This document shows, piece after piece, positions 30,591 through 43,233 of a stretch of DNA of 64,000 nucleotides. The notes under the pieces were generated by a model. The model searched no databases. It saw nothing but the letters and a program-made list of their open reading frames with translations, and was not told the DNA's origin. The position numbers and the translations under genes are program-made. The stretch's first letter is position 1. Each line of letters begins with the position of its first letter. Source of the DNA: Leptasterias polaris. Taxonomy: Eukaryota > Echinodermata > Asteroidea > Forcipulatida > Asteriidae. Where the stretch lies: NCBI GenBank assembly GCA_037783415.1, contig JAZGTN010000048.1, positions 1,054,001-1,118,000 on the forward strand, given 5' to 3'.

Positions 30591-33500
30591 AGAGGTGTTC
30601 GGTGTGACCTCGTGTTTCAAAGAAATGTTATAAACACGTCTGTGTATTAAATATTGTATACTTCTATAGAGTCTTTAGAATGGTGGTTCTAAAGATTTGA
30701 CCAAACTTTTTGGATGTAACACATCCCAGCTTGAGTACATGCAAAGTTTCCATTTGATCACCAAAGTTGTTCTGTATATATAGATCTTGTAAAACACTAC
30801 CTTGGTGGTGACATAACATGAAAATCGATGACATCGTGAAAAAGTCACTCCACGATATATCCTTGTAGGACCTTCCAAGTCTCATGCAAAATGAAATTTG
30901 ACTATAGCTTGCTTTGTACTGAAGATATGTACCAATTGGTCAAAATTTCTAAAATTTCTATAAAAAAAATTGATGACGTCATCAAGTCGTCACTCTAGCT
31001 TTAAGTAGTCAATATAACTGTCTATCAACATGCCAAGTTTCAACTCAGTCAAACTTGTGGTTTTGTAGATACACAGCTTCAAAAAGTAAACCTTTAATGC
31101 GATACCACGTGACACATGATGACGTCATCAATCTAAAAATTCACACATATGTTGTCTGTATGAAGGTCATTATGTATACCAATTTTGAAACGATTATCAT
31201 AAACTTCGCCACAGACATCTAGTAAAAGTGTATTTTTAATTGTTTTCAACCTGCCGCTAGAGGGCGCTCTTGACTTTTATGACGTCACTTGTCTTATTTT
31301 TTTAAACCAGACTCTTGCTCGACTATAACACCGTTAAAAAAACTTCAAAAAGTGTGTCACTTTTAAATTACAAGGCACTTCCGGTTTCTTCCTGTTTCGA
31401 CCAGAAGTAGAGGTCATGTGAGGTCACGCACATGACAAAAAATAAAGACCTATATGACCTAAGTATGATCCCGCATAAAACAACCGCCGGTCTCTTAAAT
31501 GTGGTTTGTTACAGAATTTCAAAGATTAATTTATTTTTTTCTAAAAACCTTGTAATTTGACACCTGATGACGTCATCATGACGTAAATGAAACGGTTTCG
31601 TCTCCTAATGGTTATCTAACTATGGTAAAAATTTCAAGTTTATATGAGCTTGGGAAGTGTGCTTTTGTTAGCGGACAAGGGACGAAGAGAAGAAGAATCT
31701 GAAGAAGTAACTAGAAATAATTTTTTGTTGGAAACAAAAAAGAGGTGTTCGGTGTGACCTCGTGTTTCAAAGAAATGTTATAAACATGTCTGTGTATTAA
31801 ATATTGTGTACTTCTATAGAGTCTTTATAATGGTGGTTTTAAAGATTTGACCAAACTTTTTGGATGTAACACATCCCAGCTTGAGTACATGCAAAGTTTC
31901 CATTTGATCACCAAAGTTGTTCTGTACATATAGATCTTGTAAAACACTACCTTGGTGGTGACATAACATGAAAAACGATGACGTCGTGAAAACGTCACTC
32001 CACGTTATATCCTTGTAGGATCTTCCAAGTCTCATGCAAAATGAAATTTGACTATAGCTTGCTTTGTACTGAAGATATGTACCAATTAGTCAAAATTTCA
32101 AAAATTTGTAAAAACAAATTTGATGACGTCATCAAGTCGTCACTCTAGCTTTAAGTAGTCAATATAACTGTCTATCAACATGCCAAGTTTCAACTCAGTC
32201 AAACTTGTGGTTTTGTAGATACACAGCTTCAAAAAGTAAACCTTTAATGCGACACCACGTGACACATGATGACGTCATCAATCTAAAAATTCACACATAT
32301 GTTGTCTGCATGGTCATCATGTATACCAATTTCGAAACGATTATCATAAACTTCGCCACAGACATCTAGTAAAAGTGTATTTTTAATTGTTTTCAACCTG
32401 CCGCTAGAGGGCGCTCTTGACTTTTATGACGTCACTTGTCTTATTTTTTTAAACCAGACTCTTGCTCGACTATAACACCGTTTAAAAAAACTTCAAAAAG
32501 TGTGCCACTTTTAAATTACAAGGCACTTCCGATTTCTTCCTGTTTCGACCGGAAGTAGAGGTCATGTGAGGTCACGCACACGACAAAAAATAAAGACCTA
32601 TATGACCTAAGTATGATCCCGCATAAAACAACCGCCGGTCTCTTAAATGTGATTTGTTACAGAATTTCAAAGATTAATTTATTTTTTTCTAAAATCCTTG
32701 TAATTTGACACCTGATGACGTCATCATGACGTAAATGAAACGGTTTCGTCTCCTAATGATTATCTAACTATGGTAAAAATTTCAAGTTTATATGAGCTTG
32801 GGAAGTGTGCTTTTGTTAGCGGACAAGCGGCAAAGAGAAGAAGAATCTGAAGAAGTAAAAAAAAAAAACGAACAATAACAAGAGGTGTTCCGTGCTGGGT
32901 GCACGAACACCTAAAAAAAAAAAGACTAGACATAATTTTTTGTTGGAAACAAAAAAGAGGTGTTCGGTGTGACCTCGTGTTTCAAAGAAATGTTATAAAC
33001 ATGTCTGTGTATTAAATATTGTATACTTCTATAGAGTCTTTAGAATGGTGGTTCTAAAGATTTGACCAAACTTTTTGGATGTAATTCACTTCCCAGCTTG
33101 AGTACATGCAAAGTTTCCATTTGATCACCAAAGTTGTTCTGTACATATAGATCTTGTAAAACACTACCTTGGTGGTGACATAACATGAAAATCGATGACG
33201 TCGTGAAAACGTCACTCCACGTTATATCCTTGTAGGACCTTCCAAGTCTCATGCAAAATGAAATTTGACTATAGCTTGCTTTGTACTGAAGATATGTACC
33301 AATTGGTCAACATTTCTAAAATTTGTAAAAAAAATTGATGACGTCATCAAGTCGTCACTCTAGCTTTAAGTAGTCAATATAACTGTCTATCAACATGCCA
33401 AGTTTCAACTCAGTCAAACTTGTGGTCTTGTAGATACACAGCTTCAAAAAGTAAACCTTTAATGCGATACCACGTGACACACGATGACGTCATCAATCTA

Positions 33501-33903
33501 AAACTTCACACATATGTTGTCTGCATGGTCATCATGTATACCAATTTCGAAACGATTATCATAAACTTCGCCACAGACATCTAGTAAAAGTGTATTTTTA
33601 ATTGTTTTCAACCTGCCGCTAGAGGGCGCTCTTGACTTTTATGACGTCACTTGTCTTAATTTTTTAAACCAGACTCTTGCTCGACTATAACACCGTTATC
33701 CACTTGATTACAATCCTAAAGACGTTATTCAAAATAATAAATAAAGCTGCCACACTTCCTGTGCATACGAATGCAACAATTAAAAAGTCGTTATTTATCG
33801 ACAAAATTGGACCTGAGTATTTTCCTTCTTTTCTCAGTCTTATTTGCGGAAGTAGAGGTAACGTAATGTCTTACAAAAATAAGACCTAAATTAATTTGGT
33901 ATA
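30591..33903 (-). repeat. Right arm: three A1 monomers and A2-D-A1 junction
   Basis: A1 starts (read on -) are at 30885, 32035 and 33252, spacings of 1150 and 1217 bp. The first is base-for-base the mirror of the monomer at 14813, including the rare TTTTTCACGATGTCATCG variant. Near 32881-32911 an AGGTGTTCCGTGC/GCACGAACACCT hairpin occupies the place of the usual hairpin. The chimeric junction is at 33690-33840. Confidence 0.9.
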
Positions 33904-36815
33904 GGGTAAGTTGGGGTAAATGGAACACTTTAGACTTGATCGCGGTCTGAGATCGCGGTTATTTCTCTGCATCAGCCACACAAAATTTCCCCCGCAGAAT
34001 GGCTATCACGCGGTCTCAGCTCGCAATCTCAGACATGACCCCCTTGTGTATACGGGATATTCATTTATTCACAACTGACATTTACATAACAACACTATGC
34101 CAGAGAGATGGCCAATCAGGAGGCCACAAAACTCCTGTTGGTTGCGTCTATTCCCAATAGGTTATAATCACTTCAGCATTTTCTGTAAAATCGATTGAGT
34201 CATTGTTTTTTTTTTTTATAGTGCTTTGTACGTATGCTATTTCTAATTTATACATAAAATAATACTAGATGTATTCTTAAAATATTGAAAAATAAACATA
34301 ACAAATAACCTGATCCCTACTAGACGAAAAACTGTGTTTCCTTTATTTGAATGGAATCGTCTAATGATTTTCCCAACGTTTTTATTTATTTTGAATTTAA
34401 AAACGAGAATCACTTTGGGTTTTTTGTTTCCAAACTGTAAGTTGAATCACTGAGCAGAGGCAGATTAGTTACATGTGCATCAATGATGTATTTCTGTACT
34501 ATATCCCGTGGTATAAACGGTCAAGTTTGAATGTGCATTTTATTGACGGCTTCTGGGATTCTGACCAATCAGAGTGTTCCGTCCACTTTTGGACTAATTC
34601 GCCATAGGGTGTGTACAAACCGAAAAACAATGTTCCCAAGTCTGTGATCGTAGGTTAAAGACGGAGGTTAATCCACAAGAGGGCGCTATTTCAAGCAATT
34701 ATGTATTGGCTATCAGGTAGACTAAAAACCACGAGCACAGACTTGGAACCAAGTCTAGGAACACTTAAGCACTAAATCCCTGTTTGCGCTTTATGGGGCA
34801 ATTGTGACTACGGTTTTTTGTATTCAGGTATTGGAAAATACATTTTAGAAAGTTTCTTGGAGCAATTAAGTGTAAATTATGACATTATATTCTGAAGAGA
34901 GGCCCAAAATAACGAGGCTCTAAATGTTCCATTTACCCCGACTGATTGGGGTAAATATTTGTATGCACACAAAGACAATATTTGTATATTTTAGATAACA
35001 TTTAATTTATAACATCATCTTAAAATTGTTGAAAAGTACTATTAACACTGTGTGTTGGTTATTCATAAAAGAAATTAAAACCAAACTCGTACCCAAGTGA
35101 ACTCGTACCCAAGTCCATTACTCCAAAAATTAATGACCATAACAACTTACGCAAAGTTAAGTATTTGTATTGGGTGGAAAAACGTAATGAAGAAAATGTT
35201 TCTCTTCAAATGATTGGGTTTTTTCTTTCCAAAATTACGTAAAAATAATCAGAAAACAGACAGGCTAAATCTCTTTTTAGAAAATGTGGTGGCTCTGAGA
35301 ACAGCCGATTTGTTGGTTGATGGCAATTGTTTCACATCGGCGGGCCGGTCAGGTGTTTGCAGGCAGACAGCAAGCCCGAAGTCTTGAGGTCCCCTGAATG
35401 GTAACGGTCCCACGTCAGCTTGAATGTTGGCCCTTGTACTGCCTTGACCTGCTTCCGCTGGTATCCACTGTAGTTTGGACTCCTTTTTCAGCCGTACCTG
35501 TACAGTGACCAATAAATATAGTATTATTGTACGTTAGACGGTATGAATTGACTTGGGTATGAGTTGGCTTGGGTACGAATTGACTTGGGTACGAATTGAC
35601 TTGGGTGCGAGTTGACTTGGGTGCGAGTTGACTTGGGTGCGAGTTGACTTGGGTGCGAGTTGACTTGGGTGCGAGTCACCTGGGTACGAGTTCACTTGGG
35701 TACGAGTTCACTTGGGTACGAGTTCACTTGGGTACGAGTTCACTTGGGTACGAGTTCACCTGGGTACGAGTTCACCTGGGTACGAGTTCACCTGGGTACG
35801 AGTTCACCTGGGTACGAGTTTACCTGGGTACGAGTTGACCCGTTTTGATTAAAGACATGTACACGTCATGGCCATAATTGTACTATACGACTGGCGTTCT
35901 GGCGTTCCAATTACCCCATATGACTGGCGTTCCAATTACCCCATAAATAAACACGTCCCAAATATTTGTAATTTTTCAGGATTTCCTTGTGTATTTATTT
36001 TAATCTTTCACTATTAATTAGCTGTTATGCACCCTTTACTCATTATCCAAATCACTGATCAATGATCCTGAACTGTAGCCTCACAGAAGTACCCTTTAAA
36101 ATGAAGCACCCTTGCCTGAAATAATTTTCCAAAATGGCCGCCCACACAATCATTGTTAACACAAAACATGTCATTTTGGAATAGATATAACAATAACAAA
36201 TTATGTAATTTAACCATTCTTTCTGATAGGTCTACATCAACAATTTTTTTTACTAAATCTTTTAAGCCTATGTTTTACATTATTCAGCCATGCAAAACTC
36301 TGTCAATCGACAATTCTGAAGCCAGTTCCCACATCCCCATAAGCTAAGACAATAGCAGTTTATGCCTTGATTTCTCCCATACAAGCATTCAACAACATAT
36401 GACGACTTCAAATTTTAAGTTTAAGTTACTTAAGTTTTATAATAAGCATGACCAAATTGAACACTTACCTGTATGCAATGAACGTATGATTGACGAAAAC
36501 CTCAGAAACAAGCTCCAGAATACACGATTTTACACTGTAAATGACTTCCAAACTACACACATCGTTTGTCAGGATTGCCAATAATTAGTAATTATTGAAA
36601 CAAACAGAGGATGCTCGCAGGATGGGTCAGATTTACGGGGATATTTTCAGTAATAATACGACAAAGATCATTGAAACTGTCCTCCATCTTGAACAATATT
36701 AGTTTGTTTGTTGTAAAGTATCTCCAGTAAGATTATGATCGCTACACACCAGAATAGCCAAGAAAAAGGCCCACTGTTCCAATTACCCCACTGTTCCAAT
36801 TACCCCAGCCTACCC
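33904..36815 (-). mobile_element. Element B copy 2
   Basis: It has the same ends, the same TA flanks (33902-33903 and 36816-36817) and the same target site as copy 1, in mirror orientation; length 2912 bp. The GGGTAGG end carries an extra tandem copy of ACTGTTCCAATTACCCC, also present in copy 3 but not in copy 1. Copies 2 and 3 are therefore closer to each other. The VNTR is at about 35545-35843. Confidence 0.88.
35249..35497 (-). CDS. Exon-like ORF of element B, copy 2
   Basis: It gives the same 82-residue peptide as 11432-11680, with the same acceptor CACTGTACAG before it and TGA after it. See copy 1 for what can be said of its nature. Confidence 0.38.
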   Translation of the reverse strand, partial: VRLKKESKLQWIPAEAGQGSTRANIQADVGPLPFRGPQDFGLAVCLQTPDRPADVKQLPSTNKSAVLRATTFSKKRFSLSVF

Positions 36816-39370
36816 TAATCCCGCAAAAAGCAACCTACGGTCTCATGTCCGTGCTTTGATATGGAAGTTCAAACATTACAAAATTAATATTTAAAAACCT
36901 TGTAATTTGACATCCGATGAAGTCATGATGATATCACTGCAGCGGTGTCATCTACCATATGCATCTTTAACTATGTGTGAAGATTACAGTTTATGCGAGC
37001 TTAGGAAGTGTCTTTTTTTATTGGACAATCTTGAGGGAAAAGAAGACGACGAGATATAAATTCATGAAATGTTCAACTTTTGGTTAAAAAGCACACGATC
37101 AAAAGCCTAGCATTTGTTTGTTAACGAAGTTTGCATGGACGGCTGTTTTAGAGACTAACAAAGCGTATTGTCAAAAGCAGGTTGCGCGAACCTTGAACAG
37201 AGACTAGACCACAAGCTTGTTTATTGGACTTTGAACCTTGTGGTTGATTTTTCCCACCGGTTCAGATCACGTAGTGTGAGTGTATCCCGTGGTTTAACAG
37301 CGGGTCAATAAATACCAGTAATAATTGATCAATATTTCAAATATTTGTATAAAAAAAGTAATGACGTCATCATGTTGTTTCTTTAGATTTACATAGTCAA
37401 TAAAACCGTCTATCAACATGCCAAGTTTTAACTCAGTCAAACTTGTGGTTTTGTAGATACACAGCTTCAAAAAGTAAACCTTTAATGCGATACCACGTGA
37501 CACATGATGACGTCATCAATCTAAAAATTCACACATATGTTGTCTGCAAGAAGGTCATTATGTATACCAATTTTGAAACGATTATCATAAACTTCGCCAC
37601 AGACATCTAGTAAAAGTGTATTTTTAATTGTTTTCAACCTGCCGCTAGAGGGCGCTCTTGACTTTGATGACGTCACTTGTCTTATTTTGTTAAACCAGAC
37701 TCTTGCTCTACTATAACACCGTTAAAAAAAACTTCAAAAAGTGTGCCACTTTTAAATTACAAGGCACTTCCTGTTCCTTCCTGTTTCGACCGGAAGTAGA
37801 GGTCAAGTCATGTCACGCCAAAAAAAAAAATGAAGACCCATATTACCTCTATATAATCCTGCAAAAAGTAACCGACGGTCTCTTCATCTTGATTTGATAT
37901 GGATTTTCAAAGATTAAATTTTTAAATTTTAAAAACCTTGTAACTTGACACCTGATGACGTCATCATGACGTAAATGAAACGGTTTTGTCTCCTAATGGT
38001 TATCTAACTATGGTAGAAATTTCAAGTTTATATGAGCTTGGGAAGTGTGCTTTTGTTAGCGGACAAGCGACGAAGAGAAGAAGAATCTGAAGAAGTAAAA
38101 AAAAAAGAACTAGACATAATTTTTTTTTGGAAACAAAAAAGAGGTGTTCGGTGTGACCTCGTGTTTCAAAGAAATGTTATAAACATGTCTGTGTATTAAA
38201 TATTGTGTACTTTTATAGAGTCTTTAGAATGGTGGTTTTAAAGATTTGACCAAACTTTTTGGATGTAACACATCCCAGCTTGAGTACATGCAAAGTTTCC
38301 ATTTGATCACCAAAGTTGTTCTGTACATATAGATCTTGTAAAACACTACCTTGGTGGTGACATAACATAAAAATCGATGACGTCGTGAAAACGTCACTCC
38401 ACGTTATATCCTTGTAGGACCTTCCAAGTCTCATGCAAAATGAAATTTGACTATAGCTTGCTTTGTACTGAAGATATGTACCAATTGGTCAAAATTTCAA
38501 AAATTTGTTTAAAAAAATTTGATGACGTCATCAAGTCGTCACTCTAGCTTTAAGTAGTCAATATAACTGTCTATCAACATGCCAAGTTTCAACTCGGTCA
38601 AACTTGTGGTTTTGTAGATACACAGCTTCAAAAAGTAAACATTTAATGCAATACCACGTGACACATGATGACGTCATCAATCTAAAAATTCACACATATG
38701 TTGTCTGCAAGAAGGTCATCATGTATACCAATTTTGAAACGATTATCATAAACTTCGCCACAGACATCTAGTAAAAGTGTATTTTTAATTGTTTTCAACC
38801 TGCCGCTAGAGGGCGCTCTTGACTTTTATGACGTCACTTGTCTTATTTTGTTAAACCAAACTCTTGCTCGACTATAACACCGTTAAAAAAAACTTCAAAA
38901 AGTGTGCCACTTTTAAATTACAAGGCACTTCCTGTTTCTTCCTGTTTCGACCGGAAGTAGAGGTCATGTGAGGTCACGCACATGACAAAAAATAAAGACC
39001 TATATGACCTAAGTATGATCCCGCATAAAACAACGGACGGTCTCTTAAGTGTGATTTGTTACAGAATTTCAAAGATTAATTATTTGTTTTCTAAAAACCT
39101 TGTAATTTGACACCTGATGACGTCATCATGACGTAAATGAAACGGTTTCGTCTCCTAATGGTTATCTAACTATGGTAAAAATTTCAAGTTTATATGAGCT
39201 TGGGAAGTGTGCTTTTGTTAGCGGACAAGGGACGGAGAGAAGAAGAAGAATAAGAAGAAAAACTAGACATAATTTTTTGTTGGAAACAAAAAAGAGGTGT
39301 TCGGTGTGACCTCGTGTTTCAAAGAAATGTTATAAACATATCTGTGTATTAAATATTGTATACTTCTATA
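36816..39370 (-). repeat. Right arm: A2, A1 and A1 monomers
   Basis: Mirror of 8093-10145 up to about 38880, then A1 sequence with no counterpart in the left arm. A1 starts (read on -) are at 38434 and, past the MITE, 39773. Confidence 0.9.
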
Positions 39371-39548
39371 CAAGGTTTTAGCCAGGATTTGGTAAAAGGG
39401 TGTCCAAATCTGCTGGAAATTTAAAAACTGGGTGTCCAAATTGTTCACTTACAATACATTTACATGTAAATGACAGATGAAACAGGGTGTCCAAATTTAA
39501 AACAGGGTGTCCAAAAGACACCCAGACACCTCTCTGGCTAACACTATG
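39371..39548. mobile_element. 178-bp hAT-like MITE
   Basis: It interrupts an A1 monomer at GTATACTTCTATAGAGTC. CTTCTATA stands at both borders (39363-39370 and 39549-39556), an exact 8-bp duplication of a single copy in every other A1. The ends CAAGGTTTTAGCCAG and, inverted, CATAGTGTTAGCCAG are imperfect inverted repeats. GGGTGTCCAAAT occurs several times inside. An 8-bp duplication with CA...TG ends fits the hAT superfamily. Confidence 0.88.
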
Positions 39549-40425
39549 CTTCTATAGAGTCTTTAGAATGGAGGTTCTAAAGATTTGACCAAACTTTTTG
39601 GATGTAACACATCCCAGCTTGAGTACATGCAAAGCTTTCATTTGATCACCAAAGTTGTTCTGTACATATAGATCTTGTAATACACTACCTTGGTGGTGAC
39701 ATAACATGAAAATCGATGACGTCGTGAAAACGTCACTCCACGTTATATCCTTGTAGGACCTTCCAAGTCTCATGCAAAATGAAGTTTGACTATAGCTTGC
39801 TTTGTACTGAAGATATGTACCAATTGGTCAACATTTCAAAAATTTGTAAACAAAAATTGATGACGTCATCAAGTCGTCACTCTAGCTTTAAGTAGTCAAT
39901 ATAACTGTCTATCAACATGCCAAGTTTCAACTCAGTCAAACTTGTGGTTTTGTAGATACACAGCTTCAAAAAGTAAACCTTTAATGCGATACCACGTGAC
40001 ACACGATGACGTCATCAATCTAAAACTTCACACATATGTTGTCTGCATGGTCATCATGTATACCAATTTCGAAACGATTATCATAAACTTCGCCACAGAC
40101 ATCTAGTAAAAGTGTATTTTTAATTGTTTTCAACCTGCCGCTAAAGGGCGCTCTTGACTTTTATGACGTCACTTGTCTTATTTTTTTAAACCAGACTCTT
40201 GCTCGACTATAACACCGTTATCCACTTGATTACAATCCTAAAGATGTTATTCAAAATAATAAATAAAGCTGCCACACTTCCTGTGTATACGAATGCAACA
40301 ATTAAAAAGTCGTTATTTATCGACAAAATTGGACCTGAGTATTTCCCTTCTTTTCTCAGTCTTATTTGCGGAAGTAGAGGTAACGTAATGAATTACAAAA
40401 ATAAGACCTAAATTAATTTGGTATA
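39549..40425 (-). repeat. A1 and A2-D-A1 junction, third copy
   Basis: Direct repeat of 33030-33903 at an offset of about 6,521 bp. It includes the same D insert and leads into the third B element. Confidence 0.9.
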
Positions 40426-43233
40426 GGGTAAGTTGGGGTAAATGGAACACTTTAGACTTGATTTCAAGTCTGAGATCGCGGTTATTTCTCTGCATCAGCC
40501 ACACAAAATTTCCCCCGCAGATTGGCTATCACGCGGTCTCAGCTCGCAATCTCAGACTTGACCCCTTGTGTATACGGGATATTCATTTATTCACAACTGA
40601 CATTTACATAACACTATGCCAGTGAGATGGCCAATCAGGAGGCCACAAAACTCCTGTTGGTTGCGTCTATTCCCAATAGGTTATAATCACTTCAGCATTT
40701 TCTGTAAAATCGATTGAGTCATTGTTTTTTTTTTTTATAGTGCTTTGTACGTATGCTATTTCTAATTTATACATAAAATAATACTAGATGTATTCTTAAA
40801 ATATTGAAAAATAAAGATAACAAATAACCTGATCCCTGCTAGACGAAAAACTGTGTTCCCTTTATTTGAATGGAATCGTCTAATGATTTTCCCAACGTTT
40901 TTATTTATTTTGAATTTAAAAACTAGAATCACTTTGGGTTTTTTGTTTCCAAACTGTAAGTTGAATCACTGAGCAGAGGCAGATTAGTTACATGTGCATC
41001 AATGATGTATTTCTGTACTATATCCCGTGGTATAAACGGTCAAGTTTGAATGTGCATTTTATTGACGGCTTCTGGGATTCTGACCAATCAGAGTGTTCCG
41101 TCCACTTTTGGACTAATTCGCCATAGGGTGTGTACAAACCGAAAAACAATGTTCCCAAGTCTGTGATCGTAGGTTAAAGACGGAGGTTAATCCACAAGAG
41201 GGCGCTATTTCAGGCAATTATGTATTGGCTATCAGGTAGACTAAAAACCACGAGCACAGACTTGGAACCAAGTCTAGGAACACTTAAGCACTAAATCCCT
41301 GTTTGCGCTTTATGGGGCAATTGTGACTACGGTTTTTTGTATTCAGGTATTGGAAAATACATTTTAGAAAGTTTCTTGGAGCAATTAAATGTAAATTATG
41401 ACATTATATTCTGAAGAGAGGCCCAAAATAACGAGGCTCTAAATGTTCCATTTACCCCGACTGATTGGGGTAAATATTTGTATGCACACAAAGACAATAT
41501 TTGTATATTTTAGATAACATTTAATTGATAACATCATCTTAAAATTGTTGAAAAGTACTATTAACACTGTGTGTTGGTTATTCATAAAAGAAATTAAAAC
41601 CAAACTCGTACCCAAGTGAACTCGTACCCAAGTCCATTACTCCAAAAATTAATGACCATAACAACTTACGCAAAGTATTTGTATTGGGTGGAAAAACGTA
41701 ATGAAGAAAATGTTTCTCTTCAAATGATTGGTTTTTTTCTTTCCAAAATTACGTAAAAATAATCAGAAAACAGACAGGCTAAATCTCTTTTTAGAAAATG
41801 TGGTGGCTCTGAGAACAGCCGATTTGTTGGTTGATGGCAATTGTTTCACATCGGCGGGCCGGTCAGGTGTTTGCAGGCAGACAGCAAGCCCGAAGTCTTG
41901 AGGTCCCCTGAATGGTAACGGTCCCACGTCAGCTTGAATGTTGGCCCTTGTACTGCCTTGACCTGCTTCCGCTGGTATCCACTGTAGTTTGGACTCCTTT
42001 TTCAGCCGTACCTGCACAGTGACCAATAAATATAGTATTATTGTACGTTGACGGTATGAATTGACTTGGGTATGAGTTGGCTTGGGTACGAATTGACTTG
42101 GGTGCGAGTTGACTTGGGTGCGAGTTGACTTGGGTGCGAGTCACCTGTGTACGAGTTCACTTGGGTACGAGTTCACTTGGGTACGAGTTCACATGGGTAC
42201 GAGTTCACTTGGGTACGAGTTCACTTGGGTACGAGTTTACCTGGGTACGAGTTGACCCGTTTTGATTAAAGACACGTACACGTCATGGCCATAATTGTAC
42301 TATACGACTGGCGTTCTGGCGTTCCAATTACCCCATATGACTGGCGTTCCAATTACCCCATAAATAAACACGTCCCAAATATTTGTAATTTTTCAGGATT
42401 TCCTTGTATATTTATTTTAATCTTTCACTATTAATTAGCTGTTATGCACCCTTTACTCATTATCCAAATTACTGATCAATGATCCTGAACTGTAGCCTCA
42501 CAGAAGTACCCTTTAAAATGAAGCACCCTTGCCTGAAATAATTTTCCAAAATGGCCGCCCACACAATCATTGTTAACACAAAACATGTCATTTTGGAATA
42601 GATATAACAATAACAAATTATGTAAATTAACCATTCTTTCTGATAGGTCTACATCAAAAAAATTTTTTTACTAAATCTTTTAAGCCTATGGTTTACATTA
42701 TTCAGCCATGCAAAACTCTGTCAATCGACAATTCTGAAGCCAGTTCCCACATCCCCATAAGCTAAGACAATAGCAGTTTATGCCTTGATTTCTCCCATAC
42801 AAGCATTCAACAACATATGACGACTTCAAATTTTAAGTTTAAGTTACTTAAGTTTTATAATAAGCATGACCAAATTGAACACTTACCTGTATGCAATGAA
42901 CGTATGATTGACGAAAACCTCAGAAACAAGCTCCAGAATACACGATTTTACACTGTAAATGACTTCCAAACTACACACATCGTTTGTCAGGATTGCCAAT
43001 AATTAGTAATTATTGAAACAAACAGAGGATGCTCGCAGGATGGGTCAGATTTACGGGGATATTTTCAGTAATAATACGACAAAGATCATTGAAACTGTCC
43101 TCCATCTTGAACAATATATGTTTGTTTGTTGTAAAGTATCTCCAGTAAGATTATGATCGCTACACACCAGAATAGCCAAGAAAAAGGCCCACTGTTCCAA
43201 TTACCCCACTGTTCCAATTACCCCAGCCTACCC
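40426..43233 (-). mobile_element. Element B copy 3
   Basis: TA flanks at 40424-40425 and 43234-43235; length 2808 bp. It is shorter than copy 2 mainly because the VNTR (about 42053-42255) has lost about six units. It shares the doubled ACTGTTCCAATTACCCC end with copy 2. Confidence 0.88.
41763..42011 (-). CDS. Exon-like ORF of element B, copy 3
   Basis: It encodes the same peptide as in copies 1 and 2. The acceptor reads CACTGTGCAG, still a valid AG with one base changed. The overlapping frame at 41929-42144 runs from the VNTR and is fortuitous. Confidence 0.38.
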   Translation of the reverse strand, partial: VRLKKESKLQWIPAEAGQGSTRANIQADVGPLPFRGPQDFGLAVCLQTPDRPADVKQLPSTNKSAVLRATTFSKKRFSLSVF

